This document shows positions 1-7,598 of a stretch of DNA of 64,000 nucleotides, in pieces. This DNA is from G963665925 sp963678925 (GTDB taxonomy: Bacteria; Bacillota; Clostridia; Peptostreptococcales; Acidaminobacteraceae). A program made the translations under genes and the position numbers. The notes below the pieces were generated by a model. It worked only from the letters and a program-made list of their open reading frames with translations. It had not been told where the DNA came from and ran no database searches. The stretch is from positions 2,790,001 to 2,854,000 of the forward strand of contig OY787533.1 in assembly GCA_963678925.1 (NCBI GenBank), in the 5' to 3' direction. The stretch's first letter is position 1, and the number at the start of each line of letters is the position of its first letter.

Positions 1-2021
1 CCGTCAAGCATATCATAATAGGTGTGGTGATCGTGACATTTCTTGTTGGAATCAGCTTTATCACAGCAAGGAATCTGATGGTCGTAAAAGATGAAATTGA
101 CAGTCAAATGGAAAACCATGGTGAGATCATGGTTGGGGAAGTAATCAGCAATCTTTCCAATGTCTATCACAGTGAGCTCATTATGGATGACCTTATGAAC
201 GACCAGATAGAAATTGCACTGGAATCCCTGCAGCTCATGGACATTCAGAGTCTCGAAGGCATTCTCGAAAGTGGGACAGATGTCCAACAGTCAGATACTG
301 ATGGCGCACTTGATGAAATCAACTTCATTTCGTCAAGCGGCGAAATCATCTATTCCAACCTGAGCGGCAATATCGGTCAATATCTGGATTCAAATCATCC
401 TGTCATGGAAATGCTGAAATCGGGTGAGGATAAAATCATTGAAGAGGTTAGACAAAGTACGACTGACAGCAGTTATTATAAATACGGCGCAGTAAGAATT
501 GGAGACCTGGCGGTTCAGGTGGGCATCGATGCAGATGCCTATATGGACTTCAAAGACGCCACGAGCATGCAGCAGGTTCTCTCGGATGTCGCTTCAAGAG
601 ATGATGTGCGCTATGCACAGTTTGTGGGCAGTGATGCCATTGTATCCGCTGACTCGACAAATCTTGAGTTGGGCACCAAGGTGGCAGATGACAAGATTAC
701 CAAGGCCCTGACGGGTGAAACTGTAACTGGTCTTGAGGAAGATGATAATTATGGACTCACCTATGAAGTGAACATGCCCATTGTAAGCGACACGGGCGAG
801 GTGATTGGCGTAGCGCGTCTGGGTCTTTCAATGGATGAAACCACACAGGCGTTTTCGGAAATATTAAAAGGAACCCTGGTGCAGCTTCTTCTTACACTGG
901 TAGCTGTAAGCGCACTTCTGTCCTTCATAATCAGTAAGCTTCTTGAGCCTTTAAAGAGTGCGGAGTTGGCGCTTGTGACCATGGAAAAGGGCGACTTCTC
1001 GGTGACGCTTTCCGAAAAGGACCTGAATAGACCGGACGAGTTTGGAAGCATGATGCGTGCGCTCAACGCCATGAAAGCAAATCTTCAAGAGCTTATAAGG
1101 CAAGTCAAGGTGAGTGGAGACACAATGCTGCATTCATCCCAATCTCTTTCGGAGTCGACTGCAAGTGCGACAGATGCGGGTACGAATGTTGCCCAGGCAA
1201 CGGATCAAATTGCGCAAATGGCGTCAGAGCAGGCGCAGGGCATGACGCGACTCGTTGAAGACGCCCATGTCCTAGGTGAAGAAATTCAAACCAACAGCAC
1301 GCTTGCAATGGAAGCTTATGGACTGGGAGATCAGGCACGGGATAAGAGTGATGAAGGACTGGCTATTGTGCGACAGTTGTTGAACCACAATTTGACCAAC
1401 AATGAAAAATCAGAACAGGTCACAGAGGTTATTGGACAGGTTCAGAACTATGTTGCAGAAGCTGAATCCATTATAGAAATCATCAACAATATTGCGAGTC
1501 AGACAAACTTGCTGGCGCTTAACGCTTCCATAGAGGCGGCGCGCGCTGGAGAATCAGGGCGTGGGTTCGCAGTCGTTGCCGATGAAATCAGAAAGCTTTC
1601 GGACGAGACTTCAAAAGCGACAATGGACATTGAACAGCTGATCAAGAACATTCAGGGGCATACGAATGAAGCTGTGAAAACCATCGATGACATGAATGAA
1701 ATCGTAAAGACGCAGAATCTGTCCATTGAGGACACAAGTGCCATCTTTACCTCGACTTCAGAAGCGGTAAACAGCTTGATTGAAAAGCTTTCAGCTGTTG
1801 AAAGCCGAATGACGCACCTGTCTGAAAGCAAGGACGGTATGGTTGTTGCAATGGACAGCATCTCTTCAACAATCCAGGAAACATCAGCAAGTACACAGGA
1901 AGTGTCATCATCCATGGAGGAACAGATGGCTATGATTGAAGAAGTGGATGCCCATGCTGAAAGTGCACGGGTGCTGTCAGAGGAACTGGACAAACTCTTA
2001 AGCAAATTCAAGATAGACTAA
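1..2021 (+). CDS. Methyl-accepting chemotaxis protein, 5' end outside the window
   Basis: A transmembrane chemoreceptor that passes ligand occupancy to CheA/CheW. The reading frame is open to base 1, and the residues before the first in-window start (GTG at 24) continue a hydrophobic helix, so the true start probably lies upstream. Counting from base 24: TM1 is at the extreme N-terminus, an extracytoplasmic Cache/PAS-like sensor covers about residues 30-280, TM2 about 283-304, HAMP about 305-357, then the cytoplasmic coiled coil. The conserved hairpin tip (QTNLLALNASIEAARAGE, about 493-510) is the MCP signature. No C-terminal CheR-tether pentapeptide is evident. The ligand cannot be predicted. 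Family assignment is secure; only the start is missing. Confidence 0.95.
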   Translation, partial: VKHIIIGVVIVTFLVGISFITARNLMVVKDEIDSQMENHGEIMVGEVISNLSNVYHSELIMDDLMNDQIEIALESLQLMDIQSLEGILESGTDVQQSDTDGALDEINFISSSGEIIYSNLSGNIGQYLDSNHPVMEMLKSGEDKIIEEVRQSTTDSSYYKYGAVRIGDLAVQVGIDADAYMDFKDATSMQQVLSDVASRDDVRYAQFVGSDAIVSADSTNLELGTKVADDKITKALTGETVTGLEEDDNYGLTYEVNMPIVSDTGEVIGVARLGLSMDETTQAFSEILKGTLVQLLLTLVAVSALLSFIISKLLEPLKSAELALVTMEKGDFSVTLSEKDLNRPDEFGSMMRALNAMKANLQELIRQVKVSGDTMLHSSQSLSESTASATDAGTNVAQATDQIAQMASEQAQGMTRLVEDAHVLGEEIQTNSTLAMEAYGLGDQARDKSDEGLAIVRQLLNHNLTNNEKSEQVTEVIGQVQNYVAEAESIIEIINNIASQTNLLALNASIEAARAGESGRGFAVVADEIRKLSDETSKATMDIEQLIKNIQGHTNEAVKTIDDMNEIVKTQNLSIEDTSAIFTSTSEAVNSLIEKLSAVESRMTHLSESKDGMVVAMDSISSTIQETSASTQEVSSSMEEQMAMIEEVDAHAESARVLSEELDKLLSKFKID

Positions 2022-2095
2022 AATCAGGGCACCGCTCAGACGGTCTTTATGGCATAATATTCTCAAGATGAGGAAAAAGCATTCGAGGAGAATAT

Positions 2096-2788
2096 ATGAA
2101 AATCGATTTTATGGAACTGCTGTATGAAAACAAAATCATGCATGCGTATGTCATAAAGGCCGTTGAAGGCAAGCTTAAGAATTTTGAACTTCGAAAAGGT
2201 CCGATTGAGCCCCTAACCTACGGCGCAATTTGGCATGAGGAGAACATAGTGACCCTGACGGGGAATTATGCCTGGTGCAAGGAACTTTTTGACCAGTATT
2301 ATGGCACATACAACTTTTATGACTTAGCACCGGATCTGATGGAAAAGCTGAAGCGGGAGGACGGTCCCTACCTGCACGAGCGGCATCATTTGATGAAGCT
2401 GAGTGCGCGCCGGTTTGAGACTTGGATCAAAAGCTACACCCGGTCTGGTGAAGGACTGATCATAAAGCCCCTCAAGGAGGTTAAACAGGCCCGTCGCTAT
2501 CAGCTGCTTGAGGAAGGCGGTCGTGTCTTGGGATCAGTGCTCATTGAAAAGGCTACGGACAATGTGGTCATTATCTCTGAGTTCATTATTCGTAAACCCT
2601 ATAGGAAAAATGGTCTGGCAACCTATTTTGTGACAAGACTGATTGAGCAGATTGCAGGACTGAGCCCTGAAGACGGTCCGGAAATCATACTTTATGTGGA
2701 TGAAGACAACACAGCGGCGAGAAAACTCTACGACAAGGTGGGCTTTGAAACACTGGGCATGTTTGAAAATCTGGTCATTGACGAATAG
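2096..2788 (+). CDS. GNAT-family N-acetyltransferase
   Basis: The C-terminal half (about residues 120-225) has the GNAT fold pattern: a beta strand followed by the acetyl-CoA pyrophosphate loop (RKPYRKNGLATYF, close to the R/Q-x-x-G-x-G/A motif), then the late N-x-A-x-x-L-Y-x-x-x-G-F motif (NTAARKLYDKVGF). The N-terminal 110 residues match nothing I recognise, and the substrate is unknown. The ATG follows a GAGGAG site by about 7 bases. It is monocistronic between the chemoreceptor and a terminator at 2805-2845 shared with the convergent gene. Confidence 0.8.
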   Translation: MKIDFMELLYENKIMHAYVIKAVEGKLKNFELRKGPIEPLTYGAIWHEENIVTLTGNYAWCKELFDQYYGTYNFYDLAPDLMEKLKREDGPYLHERHHLMKLSARRFETWIKSYTRSGEGLIIKPLKEVKQARRYQLLEEGGRVLGSVLIEKATDNVVIISEFIIRKPYRKNGLATYFVTRLIEQIAGLSPEDGPEIILYVDEDNTAARKLYDKVGFETLGMFENLVIDE

Positions 2789-2804
2789 GGCATAAGACAA
2801 CAAT

Positions 2805-2845
2805 AAAGCCGCAGGTGCATGTGGAATGCTGCCTGCGGCTCTTTT
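2805..2845. terminator. Convergent intrinsic terminator
   Basis: Nine-base stem AGCCGCAGG (2807-2815) / CCTGCGGCT (2832-2840), with CTTTT on the plus side and an A-rich left flank (AATAAA) that supplies Us on the minus strand. It lies between the ends of the GNAT gene (plus) and the formiminoglutamase-like gene (minus), so it probably serves both. Confidence 0.85.
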
Positions 2846-2861
2846 ACTGCATTATATGAAA

Positions 2862-3881
2862 TCAATCGATGGAAATATCCAGATTCATCAGGGTAGAGAG
2901 GGAGTTGACCAGTGCAAAAATCAGGACTGCGGCCAGATTGGCAGTCGTGCTGTCCTGGTCGAATCGTGGAGAGACCTCCGCAATGTCAAAGCTCACTGTC
3001 TTGCCGCTAAGAACGATGTATTTCAGTATTTTAAGAACCTGCTCCGGATGTAGGCCTACTGCTTGGGCAGCACTGACACCTGGGGCGAAGGCAGCTGAAA
3101 AGACATCTGCACATACGGTAATGTAAATCTGGTCATGTCTTTTAATGAATTTGTCGACCTTTTCAAAAATCGGCCAGATGTCCTGATCGACCATGTCTTT
3201 GGCAAGGATGTATTCGACACCGAGGTCCCTAGCAGTTTTAAAGAGTGCGAGTGTGTTGCTTCGCTTTTGAATTCCCAGGCACATGTAGCCGTAATGACTG
3301 CCCTGGTCTGCGCATACATCAGCTATTTGTCTGAACATGGTGCCGGAGCTTCCGCCATTTGGGTATGGTCGTAAATCAAAATGGGCATCGAAGTTTATAA
3401 TGCCAAGCGACTGTGTATCTTGGACTTCATTCTTATAGCGTGACAAGCCGCTGTAATGACCAAATGCGATTTCGTGTCCGCCGCCGAGCACAATCGGATA
3501 TAAGTTGAGGGATAAAATCTTGCTGACACATTCACCGAGAATGTCCTGACCTTTTTCAAGGGGGATGTCTGCACAGTAGATGTTGCCTGCGTCAAAGAGT
3601 CTGACATCCTGCTTGAACTGACAGGGAAGATTGGAAAGCTCTTTACGAATGCTGCGCGGTCCCTTTGCGGCACCGGCACGCCCCTTGTTCCGTGTCACAC
3701 CGTCATCACAGCAGAAGCCGATGAAGCAAATGCCCAGTTTTCCATCAAAAGGCGGTGTGGTAGAATCAGTAAGGTCGATGGGTTTTACCCATTGATGCCA
3801 TCTGAAGGCGTCATAATCCTCGTGGCTGTCTACACGACCTTGCCATACGTGGGAATCTATTGGTCTATAATGCGTATGCAT
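2862..3881 (-). CDS. Arginase/agmatinase-fold hydrolase, formimidoylglutamase (HutG)-like
   Basis: Ureohydrolase family, 339 residues. Mn-binding motifs visible: GGGHE (His136), DAHFD (Asp165, His167, Asp169), and the fourth motif ITVCADVF where Asp259 is kept but the usual first Asp is Cys257. The APGVSA stretch after it and the SFDIAEVSP motif near residue 302 resemble formiminoglutamases more than arginases. Such enzymes hydrolyse N-formimino-glutamate to glutamate plus formamide in histidine breakdown. No other hut genes are nearby, so the substrate stays uncertain (agmatine or guanidino-acids are alternatives). The start ATG is preceded by GGAGGTG. It is divergent from the DUF3343 gene. 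Confidence 0.75.
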   Translation of the reverse strand: MHTHYRPIDSHVWQGRVDSHEDYDAFRWHQWVKPIDLTDSTTPPFDGKLGICFIGFCCDDGVTRNKGRAGAAKGPRSIRKELSNLPCQFKQDVRLFDAGNIYCADIPLEKGQDILGECVSKILSLNLYPIVLGGGHEIAFGHYSGLSRYKNEVQDTQSLGIINFDAHFDLRPYPNGGSSGTMFRQIADVCADQGSHYGYMCLGIQKRSNTLALFKTARDLGVEYILAKDMVDQDIWPIFEKVDKFIKRHDQIYITVCADVFSAAFAPGVSAAQAVGLHPEQVLKILKYIVLSGKTVSFDIAEVSPRFDQDSTTANLAAVLIFALVNSLSTLMNLDISID

Positions 3882-4007
3882 AACGCACCTCCAAACTTTT
3901 GTGCGAATAGATATTGTGAATACTCAAGGCCACTATACTAACCCAGCGTCTTTGGATAGTCAATGAATTCTGCTTAGATTACATGGAAATACTTTTGGGA
4001 GAATAAT

Positions 4008-4268
4008 ATGGATAGACAAATGTGCATTGTTTTCAGAACGCGAACTGAAGGCATGGCAATTGAAAAGAAACTGAAGGCTGGTGAAATAGCCTATGAGGTC
4101 ATCCCAACGCCAAGGGCCTTCTCTGTAGGCTGCAGCATATCCATTCAGATTTCAGAGTCAGATTTGGAGGCCGTTCAGACGATTTTAGCCTATAGCCCCA
4201 ATGTCAAATCTGCAGGGATTCACAGGATGCAGCAGAAACGCGGATTCTTAGGATTTGTGAAAAAGTAA
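4008..4268 (+). CDS. DUF3343 protein (putative Se/S carrier-like), 86 aa
   Basis: A short protein of the DUF3343 family. Features are an N-terminal beta strand (CIVFRTRTEGMAIEKKLK), a central PTPRAFSVGCSISIQI segment whose Cys is typical of this family, and a basic C-terminus. Family members often sit beside sulfur or selenium metabolism genes and are described as putative Se/S carriers, but biochemical proof is limited. Here the gene stands alone between a divergent hydrolase gene and marR. The ATG at 4008 follows a GGGAG site; a second in-frame Met lies at residue 5. Confidence 0.75.
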   Translation: MDRQMCIVFRTRTEGMAIEKKLKAGEIAYEVIPTPRAFSVGCSISIQISESDLEAVQTILAYSPNVKSAGIHRMQQKRGFLGFVKK

Positions 4269-4656
4269 GAGAAATTGCATAAAAACAAAAAATTGGGATG
4301 TAAATCTTCGGTAATCGTGGTATCATACCTATAGTGTTCGCATTCAATCAAACACAAAACTAATTTAGACCATAAAAAAGGGGCATGAATTCTGATAAAA
4401 ACACTAAGGATTGTTAAAAAGTTCGTTTTTAAAAATGGAATGATTATTTCAAAGTGTTGCGTTTGAATGGATGCAGATAAATTTTGGTGTGAACGTTATA
4501 ATGATGAAATGGTAATGACGTAATATGAACAGTAGAGATGAATGTTAGAGTTAAATTAAATATAATTACAGTAAATGACATTCTAAGATACATAATTAAT
4601 CGATATAAATCCATTTCGTCTGTACAAAGGCAAAAAGTCACAGGGGGTTTTTTAGA
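4269..4656. other. 388-bp AT-rich intergenic region upstream of marR
   Basis: No ORF, RNA gene or clear terminator is visible. It is noticeably richer in A and T than its flanks. TATAAT hexamers occur at 4497-4502 and 4561-4566 and could be -10 elements for marR, but neither has a convincing -35 at 16-18 bases. A G-rich ribosome site (AGGGGG) lies just before the marR ATG. Confidence 0.4.
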
Positions 4657-5094
4657 ATGACTTATGCAAAACAACTGAACGAACTTACATATGAAATGAA
4701 TAATTTTATTAAGAGACATTATCGTCGATTTGATAAAGACGATTACAAGCTGTCTGATATTGAGAGAGAAATCATTCTGCACATGTATTATAGACCTGAG
4801 ATTTCACTTAAAGAAGTCAGTGCCCACCTGGATGTGCCAGGAAGCACACTCACAAGCGCCCTTGACAGACTAGAGAGAAAAGGGCTTATGACACGGGTGA
4901 AGAAGGATGAGGACAAACGGTCATTCAAATTGGTTCCAACCGATGAGGGACGTGATATGCTCGATAGAAAAGACATCCTGCATGAACGTGTTTTTACAGA
5001 TATTTTAAGTGTGCTGACAATTGAAGAACAGTCTCAGTTCGTTGAACTCATGGGAACCGTTCGCGAAAGACTCAACGACAGATTTCCATACTAA
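4657..5094 (+). CDS. MarR-family transcriptional regulator
   Basis: A 145-residue winged-helix repressor. The helix-turn-helix is at about residues 55-80 (ISLKEVSAHLDVPGSTLTSA), followed by the family's recognition-helix end and wing (LERKGLMTRVKKDEDKRSF, with the D-x-R-S motif) and a C-terminal dimerisation helix. The ligand and target operon cannot be told. The nearest genes are the convergent UPF0251/membrane-protein pair, separated by a bidirectional terminator, and the long upstream region where autoregulation could act. The start is supported by an AGGGGG site. Confidence 0.9.
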   Translation: MTYAKQLNELTYEMNNFIKRHYRRFDKDDYKLSDIEREIILHMYYRPEISLKEVSAHLDVPGSTLTSALDRLERKGLMTRVKKDEDKRSFKLVPTDEGRDMLDRKDILHERVFTDILSVLTIEEQSQFVELMGTVRERLNDRFPY

Positions 5095-5143
5095 GGGACT
5101 CTAGGGCATCTTGCCAGCATTGAAAATGAAATAGACGAAAATA

Positions 5144-5180
5144 AAAACCGCTTGATTCTTTGAAATCAAGCGGTTTTTTG
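5144..5180. terminator. Bidirectional intrinsic terminator
   Basis: Perfect 14-base stem AAAACCGCTTGATT (5144-5157) / AATCAAGCGGTTTT (5164-5177) with a 6-base loop and T runs on both strands. It separates the convergent marR and UPF0251 genes. Confidence 0.92.
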
Positions 5181-5216
5181 ATATTTGTACAAATTAATGG
5201 GAATAAATAGAAGAGA

Positions 5217-5591
5217 TTATTTTCCCCTATGTCTTCCGTGACCGCCACGCTTGTCATGTCTTGAACATTTAGGACAAGGGGACTGATCTATAAATTCACA
5301 GAGCTCGTAGTTGCCGCCTTCGATGTGCAAGGTATAGCCTTCAATAAGACTTTGAGCTACTTTTTTCTTTGCATCGTTATAGAGACGCTGAAAGGTTGAA
5401 CGGCTTACGCCCATTTTCTCGGCACCTTCATGCTGCGTGTGGTCTTCCAAATCCATCAGTCGGAGCGTTTCAAGTTCCTCAAGGGTCATATGAATGGTGG
5501 TATCCGTTGCCGATTCGAAATCACCAGCAGGCTGGAATTCCCTGTATTCGGGCATTTGGCAAATGCGGCGTGGTTTTGTAGGTCTAGCCAT
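5217..5591 (-). CDS. UPF0251 / DUF134 family putative DNA-binding protein
   Basis: A 124-residue protein with the family opening (MARPTKPRRICQMPEY) and a sigma-70 region-4-like helix-turn-helix at about residues 36-75 (LEELETLRLMDLEDHTQHEG, then AEKMGVSRSTFQRLYNDAKKK). The C-terminal tail has CPKC and several His (CPKCSRHDKRGGHGRHRGK) and could bind a metal. Function in this family is unproven. It lies 66 bases downstream of the small membrane-protein gene on the same strand, so the two probably form an operon. Confidence 0.85.
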   Translation of the reverse strand: MARPTKPRRICQMPEYREFQPAGDFESATDTTIHMTLEELETLRLMDLEDHTQHEGAEKMGVSRSTFQRLYNDAKKKVAQSLIEGYTLHIEGGNYELCEFIDQSPCPKCSRHDKRGGHGRHRGK

Positions 5592-5657
5592 ATTACGTAC
5601 CTCCTTCCTTACATAGTATCAGAATTACCACATCAAGAAAAGAGATACATGACCAGA

Positions 5658-5873
5658 TTAGTGAAATATGAGCTTCAATAGGGTTACAAAGCCAGCAAGA
5701 ACGAGAGCGGCAATGCAAATTGGCAGAAATAGGGCAAATGAAATTGGAATGATTGCTAAAACAAGGATTAGGCCCCCTAGACCTAGAAGTATTCTTAATA
5801 TTCCGAAACCGAGTGCAAAGGTGATTTTTAAAACTGCGAAAAGCAAGAATAGGGCGATGAGCATTTCCAACAT
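5658..5873 (-). CDS. Small hydrophobic membrane protein, 71 aa
   Basis: The protein is almost entirely hydrophobic, with two or three predicted membrane segments (MLEMLIALFLLFAVLKITF, then a Gly/Leu/Ile-rich segment, then a C-terminal helix). The reading frame extends upstream to 5987, but the ATG at 5873 is preceded at the right distance by GAGGA (plus-strand TCCTCC at 5881-5886), so I take it as the start. I recognise no family beyond a general resemblance to small phage-shock/LiaI-like membrane proteins. It is the first gene of a likely two-gene operon with the UPF0251 gene. Confidence 0.65.
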   Translation of the reverse strand: MLEMLIALFLLFAVLKITFALGFGILRILLGLGGLILVLAIIPISFALFLPICIAALVLAGFVTLLKLIFH

Positions 5874-5902
5874 GATATTTTCCTCCTTCGGACAAATCGT
5901 AT

Positions 5903-5918
5903 GTCTATGTCCATAGAC
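5903..5918. promoter_or_regulatory. 16-bp perfect inverted repeat, candidate operator
   Basis: GTCTATG-TC-CATAGAC is a perfect 7-base inverted repeat with a 2-base spacer, 30 bases upstream of the small membrane-protein start on the minus strand. The position suits a repressor or activator site for that operon, possibly bound by the UPF0251 protein or MarR. No experimental support. Confidence 0.45.
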
Positions 5919-6053
5919 TACAGGAGGTGGATTAGATTGTCCTTCAGCGCAGATTAGAATTCCATTAAAAGAATAGGGCTTGCACACTTAACAAGGACTT
6001 AATACAAGACGCCATCAGATGTATTAGAATTTTATAGGAAAGAGGTGAACAAG

Positions 6054-7598
6054 ATGAGTCAAAACATGGCCGCAGTAGGATACATAGGATCACGCATTTT
6101 GCAGTTTCGCATTACTGAAATAACGAAAAATGGCATGAATGAGCTGGAATATATAGAGGTTTCTTCTGATCTTGGGCATCAGACTTTCTCAATGGGCCGC
6201 ATCTCATATGAGTCCATAGAGGCACTTTGCGATCGCATCAACGATTTCAAGCAGCTGGCAGAGGGGTATGGACTGGATACGATCCATATGTTCGCAACCA
6301 CCGCACTCAGAGATGCCATAAACCGATACTATATCCTTGACCAGATTATGATCAGAACTGGTCTGGACGTTGAAATCGTAGAGGACGCAGAAGAAAAAAG
6401 AATGTTCTACGACCGCATTATTCAATATGTGGAAACGGAAGCGCCGCTTAAAGACAAAAATGCCATCATATCATACATAGGAACAGGCAGCATTGGCGCA
6501 ACCTATTATGACTCCAAGTACATAGTCCATACTCAGAATATTCCCCTGGGAACCCTTAAGCTGCGTGAATCACTTGGAGACCAGTACCGGGAATCGCTCG
6601 ACTTTTATGTGTTCATGGAAGAGTATCTCAGAAATCCGCTCCAGCTCTTCAACAGGCAGCTGCCCGACGGGGACATAGAGAACATGATTGTTTCAGGCAA
6701 ACAGACAGACCTGCTCGCAGACCTGTTCGAGCTTAGCAGAAACAGTGATATCGACTATATTGACCGGGAAGTTTTCATGGAGAAATACAATCAAATCAAA
6801 AATGAAACACCGGAGCAGATTGCCTATACTATGGACATACGGCTTGCGGAAGCCGAGGTCCTCCTTCCGGCGCTGAGCATTTACAAGACCATATTTGACA
6901 TGACCACAGCCAAGACCATGGCGGTCATTCAGCTGCGATTCTCGGATATCCTATCATGGAGAATCCATTATGAAACGGACTATAAGAGCCGTGTGCTGGT
7001 CTTCAGGGACCATACCATAGAATCGAGCCGGTATATGGCAAAACAGTACAATTACGACGATCGGCATTCCTGCAGTGTTGAATCTGTTTCACTTATGATT
7101 TTTGACCTGATCAGAAAAATACATGGACTTGGGAAAAAGGACCGGCTTACGCTCCAGGTTGCTGCCATCATGCACAGTATTGGAGAGTTCGAAGGGACAG
7201 AAGTCTATCATCAGATTGTCTATGACATGTTGAAGAGTTTCAATATTGTGGGACTTAGAAGCAGAGACATGATAATCATCGCTGAAGCTGTCTATAAGGC
7301 AATGCACGGTACAGACGAAGGAGAATTCATTGACCAGACATTATCAAAAGGACAACAAATCAAAATTACCAAGATGGCAGCAATTCTTAAACTGGCTGAA
7401 TCCATCGACATCAGCCGAAAACAAAAGCTCAGAAGCGTTGATATCAAGCTCGACAAAAAAACACTCAGAATTGACGCCGAATGCAGACAAAACTTCATCC
7501 TCGAAGAATGGGGACACGCGCGAGCCGCAATCTACTTCAGACGCGTCTTCGGTATCGAGTCAAAGCTTTCAGTCAAGAGGTGTTACGATGGAATATAA
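6054..7598 (+). CDS. Ppx/GppA-like ASKHA domain fused to HD-like domain, catalytic motifs degenerate
   Basis: 514 residues with the architecture of exopolyphosphatase/pppGpp phosphatase: an N-terminal two-lobed ASKHA domain (about 1-300) and a C-terminal HD-type helical domain (about 320-500). The usual phosphate-1 loop D-x-G-S-N reads YIGSR (Tyr10), the D-I-G-G-G-S loop reads YIGTGS (Tyr141), and the HD pair reads His374-Ser375 in IMHSIGEF. ATTALRDA and EDAEEKRMF, including the likely general-base Glu region, are still recognisable. The ATG at 6054 is preferred to the GTG at 6045 because AGAGGTG lies 6 bases before it. The 3' end overlaps ppk1 by 11 bases, so the two are translationally coupled. 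Polyphosphate binding or regulation of PPK1 is more likely than normal hydrolysis. Confidence 0.8.
   Translation: MSQNMAAVGYIGSRILQFRITEITKNGMNELEYIEVSSDLGHQTFSMGRISYESIEALCDRINDFKQLAEGYGLDTIHMFATTALRDAINRYYILDQIMIRTGLDVEIVEDAEEKRMFYDRIIQYVETEAPLKDKNAIISYIGTGSIGATYYDSKYIVHTQNIPLGTLKLRESLGDQYRESLDFYVFMEEYLRNPLQLFNRQLPDGDIENMIVSGKQTDLLADLFELSRNSDIDYIDREVFMEKYNQIKNETPEQIAYTMDIRLAEAEVLLPALSIYKTIFDMTTAKTMAVIQLRFSDILSWRIHYETDYKSRVLVFRDHTIESSRYMAKQYNYDDRHSCSVESVSLMIFDLIRKIHGLGKKDRLTLQVAAIMHSIGEFEGTEVYHQIVYDMLKSFNIVGLRSRDMIIIAEAVYKAMHGTDEGEFIDQTLSKGQQIKITKMAAILKLAESIDISRKQKLRSVDIKLDKKTLRIDAECRQNFILEEWGHARAAIYFRRVFGIESKLSVKRCYDGI

Noticed and set aside
2022..2060. Terminator after the chemoreceptor gene (ACCG-CTCAGA-CGGT)
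   Set aside because: Only a four-base stem with a poor T run.
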